Below the pieces are notes generated by a model. It did no database searches and had not been told where the DNA came from. It saw only the letters and a list, made by a program, of their open reading frames with translations. From assembly GCF_022751215.1 (NCBI RefSeq), contig NZ_JAICDG010000001.1, positions 124,001 to 188,000 on the forward strand: 64,000 bases of DNA. Direction: 5' to 3'. Both the position numbers and the translations under genes were made by a program. Of this stretch, positions 23,455 to 33,097 are shown in pieces; the stretch's first letter is position 1, and every line of letters begins with the position of its first letter. This DNA is from Actinomadura terrae. GTDB taxonomy: Bacteria > Actinomycetota > Actinomycetes > Streptosporangiales > Streptosporangiaceae.

Positions 23455-26078
23455 TGAACCGTCCGTTGAACTCGGCATGGATCAGGCTCGCCCGCGCGCA
23501 GTGGCCGCCGCTCGCGGCGCTGGCCGTGCTGGCGCTGGTGACCGCGCTGCTCGCCGTCACCGTCCCGGCCCGGGTGGCGGGCGGCTACGACCGCGCGGCG
23601 AAGGCGACGGTGGCGGGCGCCGACGTCCGGGTCGAGGGACGGCTGGAGGCCGCCACCCTCCGCCGGTTCCTCCCGCTCTCCGATGACGTGTCCGTGCAGT
23701 CGGCGAACTGGTACGACCGCCTCCCACCGCAGTTGCGCAGCGCCGTGGGCCCGCCGGAGCCCTACGTCACCACCAACGAGAACGCCATCGGGGGCCCGTT
23801 CCTCGAACGGCGCCTGCTGACGCTCGCGTGGGACATGGGCGCGTCCAGCCGCGTCCGCTTCGTCGCCGGGACACCGCCGCAGGACATGCCGTCCGACGCC
23901 ACGCCCGACCACGGACGCCTCGTCCAGATCGGCCTGTCCGAGTCCTACGCCGACAAGTTCGGCTACAAGGTCGGGACGACGCTGGGGCTCGGCGAGGGCC
24001 TCCAGGCGAAGATCTCCGGGATCTACGTGCCGGTGAACGCCGCCGATCCGTACTGGGCGACCCGCGCCGACATGCTCCGCGTCCGGACGGAGCTGCGCGG
24101 CGAGGGCATCCGCGTCCACACCGGGGACGCGCTGCTCAGCGGCGGCGGGTACTGGCGGCTGGCGCACGGCACGCCCGATCGGCGGCTGTTCGTCACCTGG
24201 CGGTTCCCGTTCAAGGCCGACGGCCTGGACTCCGCGCGCGTGTCCGGGCTGGCCGGTGACCTCGAGGCCTACCACGCGGCGGTCCAGGACCGCCGCGACC
24301 TGTTCGAGTGCGCGGTCGTCACGGAGCTGGACGAGCCGCTGAAGGCCTACGCCGGGCAGTTCCGCTCGGCCAAGGCCGTCATCGGGTTGACGCTCAGCGG
24401 CGTCGCCGCGATCGCGGCCGGTGTGCTGCTGCTCGGCGCGGGGCTGCTCGGCCGCAGGCTCCGGCCCGCGCTCGTCACGATGCGGGCGCGCGGCGCGTCC
24501 GTGCGGCAGCTCGCCGGGCCCGCGTGCGGGCTGCTCGCGCTCGCGGTGCTGCCCGCCGCCGCGCTCGGCGCCGGGCTCGGGCTGCTGCTGGACACCGGGC
24601 CGCCGCAAATGCTGTCGGCCTACGCGGCGGGCGGGCTGCTCGTGCTCGTGCTCGCGCTGCCGGTCGTCATGCTCGTCCGCGAGTTCGGCGGCGCCACCCA
24701 GATCACGGCGGGACGCGACGACCTCGTCGCCGCCCGGCCGTCGCGGCGGCGGCTCGTGCTGGAGGGCCTGCTGATCGTTCTCGCGGTGATCGGGGTCGTG
24801 CTGCTGCGCCGGCGTGGCGCGGACGCGGGCGACGACCCGCTGATCGCCGCCGTCCCCGTGCTGGTCGGCGCCGCGTGCGGGGTGGTCGTGCTGCGCCTCT
24901 ACCCGTACCTGCTGTCCGCGCTCGGACGGGTGCTGCGGCGCGGCTCGGGCGCGGTCGCGTTCATCGGGGTCGCCCGCGCGTCGCGGCAGAACGTCGTCAG
25001 CGCGTTGCCGATGGTGGTGCTGCTGCTCGCCGCCGCCGTCGCCGGGTTCGCCGCGAGCGTCGAGGCGGCGCTGGACCGCGGCCACGACCGTGCCGCGTGG
25101 GCGACGGTCGGCGCCGACGCGCGGATCTCCGCCGAGCTGCTCGACCCGAAGGCCCTCGACCGCGTCCGCGCGCTGCGCGGGGTGAAGGAAGCGGTCCCCG
25201 CACGGCTCGTGCAGGGCGTCCGGCCCGCCTCCGGATCCGCCCGGGTCACGCTCATCGCCATCGACCTGGACGCCTACCAGCGGATCTCGCCAGGCCGCCT
25301 CCCCGCGCACCCGCGCGGCGCGCTGCTGTCCCCGGCCGCCGCCCGCGAGCTCGGCATGAAGCCGATGACGCTGAGCAGCCCCAACTTCCCGGAGATCCGC
25401 GTCGTGCCGTCCGGGCGGATCGAGGACTTCCCCGGCGAGCAGCACGGCGGCTCGTTCGTCGTCGTCCCGTTCCGGTCGCTGACCGGCACCGAGAAGGTGC
25501 CGAGCACGGTGTTCGTCCGCGGCGATCCCGGCGAGACCGCGCTGCGCGGCGCGCTGGAGGCGTCGCTGCCGCCCGGCATCATCGGCGGCGACCCGTACAA
25601 GAAGGTCGAGATCCAGCGGGACGTGCTGCGCGACATGACGCGGGCGCCGATGGTCCGCGTCGTGCGGGACTCCTTCCGGGACGCCGCGCTCATCGGCGGC
25701 GCCTACGGGCTCCTCGCCGTCCTGCTCGTGCTGGTCGTGGAGGCCCGCGCCCGGGGCCGGGGCCTCGCGCACCTCCATGTGCTCGGGCTGACCCGGCGGC
25801 AGAGCAGGAGGCTCGCGCTGATCGAGATCGGGCCCGTGCTGCTGTGCGCGGTCGGCGCCGGGTGGGCGCTCGGGCTTCTGCTGCCCGGCATCACCGGACC
25901 CGTCGTCGACCTGCGCCCCTACACCGGCGGCTTCGCCGTCTCCAACCACGCGGTGGACCCGGCGGCGCTGCCCGCGCTGCTGGCGGCGCTGCTGCTCGCC
26001 GCCGCGGCGGCGGTGGCCGTCGACCGCGCCTTCGACACCCGGCACGACGTCGCCGCCGTCCTGCGGACGGGCGACTGA
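23454..26078 (+). CDS. FtsX/MacB-like ABC transporter permease, 874 residues
   Basis: Coupled to the preceding permease by TGATG; the ribosome site GGGGAGGA precedes. An N-terminal helix (LAALAVLALVTALLAVTVPA) anchors an extracytoplasmic domain. Central helices occur at about residues 310-540 (VIGLTLSGVAAIAAGVLLLGAG, RARGASVRQLAGPACGLLAL). A second domain and a final helix cluster follow (LIGGAYGLLAVLLVLVVEA with HVLGLTRRQSRRL). It is shorter than its partner but has the same order, so both are needed to build the membrane channel. Likely energised by the two ATPases encoded next. Substrate not evident. Confidence 0.9.
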   Translation: MNRPLNSAWIRLARAQWPPLAALAVLALVTALLAVTVPARVAGGYDRAAKATVAGADVRVEGRLEAATLRRFLPLSDDVSVQSANWYDRLPPQLRSAVGPPEPYVTTNENAIGGPFLERRLLTLAWDMGASSRVRFVAGTPPQDMPSDATPDHGRLVQIGLSESYADKFGYKVGTTLGLGEGLQAKISGIYVPVNAADPYWATRADMLRVRTELRGEGIRVHTGDALLSGGGYWRLAHGTPDRRLFVTWRFPFKADGLDSARVSGLAGDLEAYHAAVQDRRDLFECAVVTELDEPLKAYAGQFRSAKAVIGLTLSGVAAIAAGVLLLGAGLLGRRLRPALVTMRARGASVRQLAGPACGLLALAVLPAAALGAGLGLLLDTGPPQMLSAYAAGGLLVLVLALPVVMLVREFGGATQITAGRDDLVAARPSRRRLVLEGLLIVLAVIGVVLLRRRGADAGDDPLIAAVPVLVGAACGVVVLRLYPYLLSALGRVLRRGSGAVAFIGVARASRQNVVSALPMVVLLLAAAVAGFAASVEAALDRGHDRAAWATVGADARISAELLDPKALDRVRALRGVKEAVPARLVQGVRPASGSARVTLIAIDLDAYQRISPGRLPAHPRGALLSPAAARELGMKPMTLSSPNFPEIRVVPSGRIEDFPGEQHGGSFVVVPFRSLTGTEKVPSTVFVRGDPGETALRGALEASLPPGIIGGDPYKKVEIQRDVLRDMTRAPMVRVVRDSFRDAALIGGAYGLLAVLLVLVVEARARGRGLAHLHVLGLTRRQSRRLALIEIGPVLLCAVGAGWALGLLLPGITGPVVDLRPYTGGFAVSNHAVDPAALPALLAALLLAAAAAVAVDRAFDTRHDVAAVLRTGD

Positions 26079-26097
26079 TGAGGAGGGGCACCCGATC

Positions 26098-27066
26098 ATG
26101 AGCCCTGGAAAGGCCGCCGCGCCCGACCTCGCCGAGCTGGAGCGGCGCGCCGCCGAGCGCGGGCCCGCGTTCGGCGAGGGCGCCCACATCGTCTGCGACA
26201 ACCTGGTGCGCATCTACAAGACCGACGGCGTCGAGGTCGTCGCGCTGCAAGGCCTGGACCTGCTCGTCGATCCCGGTGAGCTGGTCGCGATCGTCGGCGC
26301 GTCCGGGTCGGGCAAGTCCACGCTGCTCAACATCCTGTCGGGGCTGGACGTGCCGACCGCCGGGGTCGCCCGCGTCGCCGGGTCGGACCTGCTCACGATG
26401 GCGTCCAGGGAGCGGCTGCGGTTCCGCCGCGAGCAGGTCGGGTTCATCTGGCAGCAGACCGAGCGCAACCTGCTGCCCTACCTGACCGCCGCGCAGAACG
26501 TCGAGCTGCCGATGAAGTTCGCCGGACGGGCCCGCCGCGCCCGCGTGTCCCGCGCCTCGGAGCTGCTCGGCATGCTCGGCGTCGGCGACTGCGCCGGACG
26601 GCGTCCCGCCGAGCTGTCGGGCGGGCAGCAGCAGCGCATCGCGATCGCGGTCGCCGTGGCGAACGAGCCGCACGTCGTGCTCGCCGACGAGCCCACCGGC
26701 GAGCTGGACAGCACCACCGCCGAGGAGGTGTTCGGGGCGCTGCGCCGCGTCAACCGGGAACTCGGCACCACCGCGATCGTCGTCACCCACGACGCCCAGG
26801 TCTCCGAGCGGGTCGACCGCACGGTCGGCATCCGCGACGGCCGCACCAGCAGCGAGGTCCGCCGCCGCGACGAGGCCGACGGGACGCGGGTCAGCGAGGA
26901 GTACGCCGTCCTCGACCGCGCCGGGCGCGTCCAGCTGCCGCGCGCGTTCACGCGGGAGCTCGACATGCGCGACCGCGTCCGGCTCGCGCTGGAGAGCGAC
27001 CACGTCGGCGTCTGGCCGGACCAGAGCCCGGCCCAGGGCACCGAGCGGACCGAGGAGGGCGAGTGA
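26098..27066 (+). CDS. ABC transporter ATPase with C-terminal AbrB-like extension
   Basis: 322 residues from ATG 26098. LolD/MacB-type ATPase with Walker A GASGSGKS (67-74), signature LSGGQQQR (about 174-181), Walker B VVLADEPTGELD and the H-loop VVTHDA. An N-terminal extension of about 35 residues is hydrophilic. After the ATPase, about residues 268-308 (EEYAVLDRAGRVQLPRAFTR, then ELDMRDRVRLALESDHVGV) look like an AbrB/SpoVT swapped-hairpin element with its GRVQLP core. This could be an oligomerisation or regulatory part. It overlaps the next ATPase gene by 4 bp. Confidence 0.9.
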   Translation: MSPGKAAAPDLAELERRAAERGPAFGEGAHIVCDNLVRIYKTDGVEVVALQGLDLLVDPGELVAIVGASGSGKSTLLNILSGLDVPTAGVARVAGSDLLTMASRERLRFRREQVGFIWQQTERNLLPYLTAAQNVELPMKFAGRARRARVSRASELLGMLGVGDCAGRRPAELSGGQQQRIAIAVAVANEPHVVLADEPTGELDSTTAEEVFGALRRVNRELGTTAIVVTHDAQVSERVDRTVGIRDGRTSSEVRRRDEADGTRVSEEYAVLDRAGRVQLPRAFTRELDMRDRVRLALESDHVGVWPDQSPAQGTERTEEGE

Positions 27067-27758
27067 CCGAGCCGATGGTCGTCGTCGAGGGCCTGAGCAA
27101 GACCTACCGCTCGGGGAGGAACGAGGTCCACGCGCTGCGCGGGGCGAGCTTCACCGCGTTCCCGGGCGAGCTGGTCGCGATCAAGGGACGCTCCGGCTCC
27201 GGCAAGACGACGCTGCTCAACCTGATCGGCGGCCTCGACAAGCCCGACGGCGGCACCGTCCACGTGGACGGTCAGGAGGTCGCCGCGCTCTCCGAGGACG
27301 CGCTCCTCGCGCTGCGCCGCGACGCGATCGGGTTCGTGTTCCAGTCGCACGGGCTGATCCCCGTGCTGTCGGCGGCCGAGAACGTCGAGGTCCCGCTGCG
27401 GCTGGCGCGCACGGCGCCCGCCGAGCGGGACGAGCGGGTCCGGGTGCTGCTCGGCCTCGTCGGGCTCGCCGACCACGCCCCGCAGCGCCCCTACGAGCTG
27501 TCGGGCGGGCAGCGCCAGCGCGTCGCGATCGCCCGCGCGCTCGCCAACCGGCCCCGGCTCGTCCTCGCCGACGAGCCCACCGGCCAGCTCGACTCCGAGA
27601 CCGCCGCCGCGATCATGCCGCTGCTGCACGCGCTGGTCGCCAGCGAGGGCGTGACCGTGCTGGTCGCGACCCACGACCCGGCGCTGCTGTCGGAGGCCGA
27701 CCGCGTCCTGAATCTGGAGGACGGCGTGATCGCCGAGGCGCCGGTCCCGACCGGCTGA
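27063..27758 (+). CDS. ABC transporter ATPase, second subunit
   Basis: 231 residues from GTG 27063, overlapping the previous stop (GTGA). Complete motor: Walker A GRSGSGKT (42-49), Q-loop VFQSHGLIP, signature LSGGQRQR, Walker B LVLADEPTGQLD and H-loop VATHDPA. It lacks the AbrB-like tail of its neighbour, so the exporter probably uses a heterodimeric ATPase pair. It is the last gene of the operon; a 20-bp palindrome follows at 27775. Confidence 0.92.
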   Translation: MTEPMVVVEGLSKTYRSGRNEVHALRGASFTAFPGELVAIKGRSGSGKTTLLNLIGGLDKPDGGTVHVDGQEVAALSEDALLALRRDAIGFVFQSHGLIPVLSAAENVEVPLRLARTAPAERDERVRVLLGLVGLADHAPQRPYELSGGQRQRVAIARALANRPRLVLADEPTGQLDSETAAAIMPLLHALVASEGVTVLVATHDPALLSEADRVLNLEDGVIAEAPVPTG

Positions 27759-27774
27759 TCTTGGGTAGGACCCT

Positions 27775-27794
27775 CCCGGGCCCCGGGGCCCGGG
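27775..27794. terminator. 20-bp GC palindrome, probable terminator
   Basis: CCCGGGCCCCGGGGCCCGGG is perfectly self-complementary over 20 bp, 16 bp after the last ABC stop codon and 24 bp before the Tm-1-like start. As RNA it forms an extremely GC-rich hairpin. It could end the ABC transcript or mark the leader of the next operon. Confidence 0.5.
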
Positions 27795-27818
27795 GGTCGC
27801 CGCGAGGAGGGGGAGCCG

Positions 27819-29018
27819 ATGCCGACGGTCGTGCTGGTGGGGACGCTCGACACGAAGGGCGCCGAGTACGGGTGGCTGCGCGACCGGCTGCGCGGCCTCG
27901 GCTGCGAGGTCGTCCTGGTCGACGCGGGCACCGGGCCGCCGGGCGTCCCCCCGGACGTGCCCGCCGAGCGGGTGGCGCGCGAGGGCGGCGCGTCCCTGGA
28001 GGCGCTGCGGGACGCGGGCGACCGCGGCGCGGCCGTCACGGCGATGGGCGAGGGCGCCGCCGCCGTGCTCGCCGGACTCCACGCCGCCGGACGGGTGGAC
28101 GCCGTCCTCGCGGTCGGGGGCAGCGGCGGGTCGTCGATCGCGGCGCGCGCCGTCCGGGACCTGCCGATCGGGCTGCCCAAGCTGATCGTGTCGACGATGG
28201 CGTCCGGGGACGTCACGCCGTACGTGGGCGCCAAGGACGTGACGCTCACCTACAGCGTCGTGGACATCGCGGGCATCAACCGGGTGTCGCGCCTCATCCT
28301 CGGCAACGCCGCCGCGGCGGTGGCCGGGATGGCGCACGCTCAGGCCGAGTCGGGGGCCGACTCCGGGGAGGACGAGCGTCCGCTGGTCGCCGCGTCGATG
28401 TTCGGCGTCACGACCCCGGCCGTGGACGCGGCGCGCGAGCGCCTGGAGGAGCTCGGCTACGAGGTGCTGGTCTTCCACGCGACCGGCGCGGGCGGCCGGG
28501 CGCTGGAGGGCCTCGCCGCGAGCGGGCTGCTCGCGGGCGTCCTCGACCTGACCACGACGGAGCTGGCCGACGACCTGGTCGGCGGCGTCCTGTCGGCGGG
28601 CCCGGACCGGCTCACGGCGGCCGGGCGGCGCGGAATCCCGCAGGTCGTGGCGCCCGGCGCGCTCGACATGGTCAACTTCGGGCCGCGCGACACCGTCCCG
28701 GAGCGGTTCGCGGGCCGCGACTTCTACGTCCACAACCCGACCGTCACGCTGATGCGGACCACGCCCGACGAGATGGCGGAACTCGGCCGCCGGGTCGCCG
28801 CCAAGGTCGCCGCCGCGACCGGCCCCACCGCACTGCTGGTCCCCGAGCGCGGGGTGTCGGCGCTGGACGCGGCGGGCATGCCGTTCGAGGACGCGGCGGC
28901 CGACACGGCGTGCTTCGCCGCGCTCGGCGGCGAACGGCTCGACCTGCACATCAACGATCCCGCGTTCGGCCGGGCGGCGGCCGAGCGGCTGCACGGCATG
29001 ATCGCGGGAACGGCATGA
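27819..29018 (+). CDS. Tm-1-like ATP-binding protein (UPF0261)
   Basis: 399 residues from ATG 27819 behind GAGGAGGGGG. The family is recognised from [20 protein letters not shown] at the start, the glycine-rich [36 protein letters not shown] and the [11 protein letters not shown] block near the C-terminus. The two-lobed fold is known from the N-terminal half of plant Tm-1, a tomato mosaic virus resistance protein. Bacterial function is uncertain; a role in small-molecule catabolism has been suggested from context. The next gene encodes the TIM-barrel half. Confidence 0.88.
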   Translation: MPTVVLVGTLDTKGAEYGWLRDRLRGLGCEVVLVDAGTGPPGVPPDVPAERVAREGGASLEALRDAGDRGAAVTAMGEGAAAVLAGLHAAGRVDAVLAVGGSGGSSIAARAVRDLPIGLPKLIVSTMASGDVTPYVGAKDVTLTYSVVDIAGINRVSRLILGNAAAAVAGMAHAQAESGADSGEDERPLVAASMFGVTTPAVDAARERLEELGYEVLVFHATGAGGRALEGLAASGLLAGVLDLTTTELADDLVGGVLSAGPDRLTAAGRRGIPQVVAPGALDMVNFGPRDTVPERFAGRDFYVHNPTVTLMRTTPDEMAELGRRVAAKVAAATGPTALLVPERGVSALDAAGMPFEDAAADTACFAALGGERLDLHINDPAFGRAAAERLHGMIAGTA

Positions 29019-29034
29019 CCACGGGGGGATCCTC

Positions 29035-29871
29035 ATGAACCGCGAGAGCGTCCTGGAGCGGCTGCGCGCCGCCGTCGCCGCGGGCGAGCCGGTCGTCGGC
29101 GCGGGCGCGGGCACCGGCCTGTCGGCCAAGTGCGCCGAGTCCGGCGGCGTCGACCTGATCATCATCTACAACTCGGGCCGGTACCGGATGGCGGGGCGCG
29201 GGTCCCTCGCCGGGCTGCTGCCCTACGGCGACGCCAACCAGATCGTCGTGGACATGGCGGCGGAGGTGCTGCCGGTCGTGCGGGACACGCCCGTCCTCGC
29301 CGGTGTCTGCGGCACGGACCCGTTCCGCCTCATGCCCGTCTTCCTCGACCAGCTGAAGGCGATGGGGTTCGCGGGCGTGCAGAACTTCCCGACCGTCGGC
29401 CTCTACGACGGGGTGTTCCGGCAGAACCTCGAAGAGACCGGCATGGGCTACGACCTCGAGGTCGAGATGGTGCGGCTCGCCCACGAGCGCGGCCTCGTCA
29501 CCGCCCCCTACGTGTTCGACGAGGACCAGGCGCGGGCGATGGCGGAGGCGGGCGCCGACGTCCTCGTCCCGCACGTCGGGCTGACCACCAAGGGCAGCAT
29601 CGGCGCGGGCACCGCGCTCACGCTGGACGAGGCGGTCGCGCGGGTGCAGGCCATGCGGGACGCGGCGCACGCCGTCCGCCCGGACGTGCTGGTGCTGTGC
29701 CACGGCGGCCCGATCGCCGAACCCGAGGACGCCGCCTACGTCCTGGCGCGCACCGAGGGCGTCGTCGGCTTCTTCGGCGCGTCCTCGGTCGAGCGGCTGC
29801 CGACCGAACGCGCCATCACCGCGCAGGTGGCCGCCTTCAAGAACCTGCCCTCCCCGAGCAAGGAGTCCTGA
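29035..29871 (+). CDS. PEP-hydrolase-family TIM-barrel protein (Tm-1 C-terminal-like)
   Basis: 278 residues from ATG 29035 behind GGGGGATCC. Family marks are [66 protein letters not shown] and [16 protein letters not shown], typical of the phosphoenolpyruvate hydrolase-like family (PF09370). The gene follows UPF0261 by 16 bp and overlaps the cupin gene by 1 bp. In plants and some fungi the two halves are one polypeptide. Enzymatic activity is not proven for this subfamily. Confidence 0.9.
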   Translation: MNRESVLERLRAAVAAGEPVVGAGAGTGLSAKCAESGGVDLIIIYNSGRYRMAGRGSLAGLLPYGDANQIVVDMAAEVLPVVRDTPVLAGVCGTDPFRLMPVFLDQLKAMGFAGVQNFPTVGLYDGVFRQNLEETGMGYDLEVEMVRLAHERGLVTAPYVFDEDQARAMAEAGADVLVPHVGLTTKGSIGAGTALTLDEAVARVQAMRDAAHAVRPDVLVLCHGGPIAEPEDAAYVLARTEGVVGFFGASSVERLPTERAITAQVAAFKNLPSPSKES

Positions 29872-30278
29872 TGCTGCTGACGCCCGGCGACGTGGCCACG
29901 ATGACCTTCGAGTGGGGGTCGATCAAATGGTTCGTCACCCCGTCCGGCGTGCCCGGCGCGGCCAGCACGTTCGGCGAGGTGATCGTCAACCCGGGGCGGG
30001 GGCACGCGCGGCACCAGCACCCGAACGCCGAGGAGATCATCTACGTGGTGTCCGGCGAGGCGACGCAGATGGTGGACGACGGGGAGCCGTTCACGATCAG
30101 GGAGGGCGACGCCGTCCACATCCCCAAGGGCGCCTGGCACTCGACCCACAACGAGACGTGGCGCCCGCTGCGGCTGATCGTCACCTACACGCCGGGCGGC
30201 GAGGAGAAGGCGCTCGAAGCCGCACCGGACTTCCGCCTGCACGACGCCGGAACGACCCCCGAATGGCGCCGCGCCTGA
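29871..30278 (+). CDS. Cupin-domain protein
   Basis: 135 residues from ATG 29871, coupled to the upstream stop. Both cupin motifs are present: GHARHQHPNAEEIIYVVSG supplies two His and a Glu, and HIPKGAWHSTHN the last His, so a single divalent metal is expected. Metal cupins of this size act as isomerases, dioxygenases or sugar-binding proteins. Being third in the Tm-1-like operon it likely acts on the same unknown metabolite. The ROK repressor gene converges 6 bp away. Confidence 0.88.
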   Translation: MLLTPGDVATMTFEWGSIKWFVTPSGVPGAASTFGEVIVNPGRGHARHQHPNAEEIIYVVSGEATQMVDDGEPFTIREGDAVHIPKGAWHSTHNETWRPLRLIVTYTPGGEEKALEAAPDFRLHDAGTTPEWRRA

Positions 30279-30284
30279 GCCCCC

Positions 30285-31628
30285 TCACCCCTGTGCCCAG
30301 TCGTCGAGGCCCTCGTCGGTGAGCAGGACGTCGAACGCGGCGTCGGCGGCGCCGGTCAGCGGGCTCAGCGGGCCGAGCGCCGAGGTCACCAGCGGCGGCG
30401 GGTCGCCGCGCCGGTGCCGCATCAGGGCCGCCGCGTAACCGTCAGCGAGCGCGTTCGGCACCGTCGCGGCGAGGTCGACGGCCAGGCCGGACAGCGTCAC
30501 CATGCCCGGGTCCAGCGCGTTGACGAGGGCGCCGGCGCCGCGTCCGAGGGCGTGCGCGGCGGAGGTGACGGCGTCCCGCGCGGCCGGGTCGGTGCGCGCC
30601 GCCGCGATGATCTCGTCGGCCGCCGCGCGCGGGTCGCGCGGCTCGGGACGGCCCAGGGCGCGCGCCATCGCCCGCCCGTCGACCCCCAGGTCCCAGCAGC
30701 CGCGCGCCCCGCACGGGCACTCCAGCGCGGGGTCGCAGAACGGCATGTGGCCGAACTCGCCGCCCGCGCCGGTCGCGCCGTCCACGGGACGCCCGTCGAC
30801 GACGAGCACGCCGCCCACCCCGACCTCGACCGACAGGTGCAGGACGACGGGCGCCCCCGCGCCCGCGCCGCGCCGCGCCTCGGCCAGCCCGGCGAGCGAG
30901 GCGTCGTTGCCGGCCAGCATCCGGACGCCCGCCGGGGCCAGCCGCGCGAGGTCGACGTCCCGCCACCCGAGTCCGGACGCGTGGACGACCGACGTCCCCC
31001 GGACGACGCCCGCGACCGACACCGACACCGCGCGGACCCGCCACCCGTGCCGGGCATGGACGTCCCGCACCCGGTCGGCGACCAGGTCGAGGACCCCCGC
31101 ATCCCGGGTGTGCGTGCCGGAGGCGGACTCGACGACGACGCCGCCGAGTTCGACGCACGCCACCCACCACCGTTCGTGGCCGATGTCGACCGCGCACACC
31201 AGCGGCCCCTCGGGGTGCGCGCGGAGCGCGGGGGAGGGGCGGCCGCGCCCGCCGGTCCGGGCGGGGGCGTCCTCGTCCAGCAGCCGCGCCGCCTTGAGCC
31301 GCGCGGTGATCTCGGCGCTCGACCCGCTGCTCAGGCCGAGCGCGCGCGCCGCGTCCGCCCGCGTCACCGAGGGGTGGACGTGGACGTGCCGCAGCACCGC
31401 CAGCGCGCCCTGGTTCCGCAACGCGCGCGCCGAGTGGGCATGAGCGGGTGCGTGAGCCGGTGCTTGAGCAGGTCCTTGGGCAGGCCCTTGAGGGGAGTGC
31501 GAGTGGTTGGAGGGGGCATGAGGTGAGGGCGCCTCAGCAGAGGGCGCGCGGCCCGGCCGCGTCGGCTGGTCGGGGTGCGGCGCGCACGCCGGATCATCAC
31601 CTCCGCGCCACGCGTCTTTGGTCTGCAT
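30285..31628 (-). CDS. ROK-family transcriptional repressor
   Basis: 447 residues from ATG 31628. A 65-residue low-complexity N-terminus (repeats of QGPAQ and APAHA) precedes a winged helix (about 68-125, HPSVTRADAARALGLSSGSS, then RLKAARLL). The ROK sugar-kinase-like domain follows, with AVDIGHERWW and the zinc motif CPCGARGCW. The usual ATP loop DxGxT is altered to DIGHE, so this is a regulator, not a kinase. It diverges from the MFS gene across a perfect operator palindrome, so it probably represses transport until a sugar or related ligand binds. The N-terminal repeat tract is unusual for ROK regulators. Confidence 0.88.
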   Translation of the reverse strand: MQTKDAWRGGDDPACAPHPDQPTRPGRAPSAEAPSPHAPSNHSHSPQGPAQGPAQAPAHAPAHAHSARALRNQGALAVLRHVHVHPSVTRADAARALGLSSGSSAEITARLKAARLLDEDAPARTGGRGRPSPALRAHPEGPLVCAVDIGHERWWVACVELGGVVVESASGTHTRDAGVLDLVADRVRDVHARHGWRVRAVSVSVAGVVRGTSVVHASGLGWRDVDLARLAPAGVRMLAGNDASLAGLAEARRGAGAGAPVVLHLSVEVGVGGVLVVDGRPVDGATGAGGEFGHMPFCDPALECPCGARGCWDLGVDGRAMARALGRPEPRDPRAAADEIIAAARTDPAARDAVTSAAHALGRGAGALVNALDPGMVTLSGLAVDLAATVPNALADGYAAALMRHRRGDPPPLVTSALGPLSPLTGAADAAFDVLLTDEGLDDWAQG

Positions 31629-31653
31629 AGTGACATCCTCGCTGGTCAGGGCT

Positions 31654-31674
31654 TATCCTCGCGGTCCGAGGATA
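31654..31674. promoter_or_regulatory. Palindromic operator between ROK and MFS genes
   Basis: TATCCTCG (31654-31661) and CGAGGATA (31667-31674) are perfect arms around 5 bp. A further half-site CATCCTCG lies at 31634-31641. It is 25 bp from the ROK start codon and 128 bp before the MFS start, so it fits ROK autoregulation and control of the transporter. Confidence 0.7.
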
Positions 31675-31802
31675 TTCTCCGACCCCGCGAGGGAGAGCCA
31701 TGTGCATGGCCGTGCGTATCCGGATCGAGACCCGAGCCCAGACGCGAACTCCGGCCCGAACCGCCCGCCACGACGGACGGCCCGCGTCATGAGCCCCCGG
31801 TC

Positions 31803-33005
31803 ATGACGCCCACCGCGACCCCCACCGCGCGGGGCACGGCGCGCTCGGCCGGGACCATCGGCCTCTACGCGGCCTTCGGCTGCCTCGGCTACCTGCTCAC
31901 CGGTATAGGGGCCATCCTTCCGGAACTACGCGCCGAACGCGGGCTGCCACGCGCCGAAGCCGCGCTCTACTCCTCGGCGTTCGCCCTCGGGCTCGTCGTG
32001 GTCGGGCTGGTCGGGCACCGGCTCGCGGTCCGGCTCGGGCGGCACGCGATCCCCACCGCGCTGGCAGCGCTCATCAGCGGCGCCACGGTCATGGCGGTCA
32101 GCGGCGGACGCGCCGGGGTCGGGTTCGGCGCGCTGCTGACCGGCCTCGGCGGCGCCGGGCTCGTGCAGGTGGTGCCGTCCGCGCTGCGCGCCGTGCACGG
32201 CGGCGAGGCGACGGTGCCGATCGGCGAGGCGAACGCGGTGTCCAGCGCCGGGTCGGTGCTCGCGCCGCCGATCATCGGAATGGCCCTCGCGCACGGCCTC
32301 GGCTGGCGCGCCGCGTTCGCGATCCCGCCGCTGGCGCTCGGCGCGGCGCTGCTGCTGACCCGCTCCGTCGTGGTCCCGGCCCAGCCCGCGCCCGGGGCGC
32401 TGACCCGGGAGAAGCCCGAAGCGAAGCCGGTGGAGGAGCCGGTACCCGCGCCCGCCGACCGGGTGTCGTTCTTCGGCCGCTGGTGCGACCTCGTCCTCGC
32501 CGTCGGCGTGGAGTTCTGCATGGTCTTCTGGGCGGCGGACTTCCTGCACCACGTCAAGGGGCTCGGCTCCGGCTCCGCGACCACGCTGTCGGCGGCGTTC
32601 GTCCTCGGCATGGCCACCGGACGCGTCGCCTCCGGGCCCGTCGTCCGCTTCGTGCGGCGGCCCGACCGGATTCTCGCGTTGGCCGCGCTGGTCGCCCTCA
32701 CCGGATTCACCGCGTTGTGGACCGTGCCATCGCCGTTCGCCGTCGTGGGCCTGCTGGTGATGGGGCTGGGCGTGGCGCTGCTCTACCCGGTGATCCTGTC
32801 CGAGGCGCTGGCGGCGTGGCCGACCCGACCGGTCCAGGCGGCGGGACGGTGCGCGCTGGCCTCCGGCGTCGCGATCGGTACCGCGCCGCTGTTCCTCGGC
32901 GCGCTCGCCGACGCGACCTCGCTGCGCGCCGCCGTGTTCGTCGCGCCCGCGCTGCTGCTGGTCCTGCTCTCGCGTTGCGGGCGGCGGCTCACCGCGACGG
33001 ATTGA
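31803..33005 (+). CDS. MFS transporter (YbfB/CynX-like)
   Basis: 400 residues from ATG 31803; ribosome site weak, and a start further upstream is possible but without support. Twelve hydrophobic segments split by a cytoplasmic loop (about 195-220, Pro/Glu-rich) mark an MFS carrier. The first helix (IGLYAAFGCLGYLLTGIGAI) is followed by LPELRAERGLPRAEAALYSS, typical of YbfB/YjiJ-like carriers. It diverges from the ROK repressor and is presumably under its control. The substrate is unknown. Confidence 0.85.
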   Translation: MTPTATPTARGTARSAGTIGLYAAFGCLGYLLTGIGAILPELRAERGLPRAEAALYSSAFALGLVVVGLVGHRLAVRLGRHAIPTALAALISGATVMAVSGGRAGVGFGALLTGLGGAGLVQVVPSALRAVHGGEATVPIGEANAVSSAGSVLAPPIIGMALAHGLGWRAAFAIPPLALGAALLLTRSVVVPAQPAPGALTREKPEAKPVEEPVPAPADRVSFFGRWCDLVLAVGVEFCMVFWAADFLHHVKGLGSGSATTLSAAFVLGMATGRVASGPVVRFVRRPDRILALAALVALTGFTALWTVPSPFAVVGLLVMGLGVALLYPVILSEALAAWPTRPVQAAGRCALASGVAIGTAPLFLGALADATSLRAAVFVAPALLLVLLSRCGRRLTATD

Positions 33006-33097
33006 TCACCGAGACGACATTCTCGTTCGCGAAATGTTCGCCTCGGCGGTGTCGGGCGGCGACCGGGAGGTCGTGCCGCGAGGAGAGCCTTCCGGCC

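Noticed and set aside
22374..26213. Minus-strand 1279-codon frame opposite the permeases
   Set aside because: Shadow frame rich in Arg, Gln, His and Gly; the plus-strand permeases have clear motifs.
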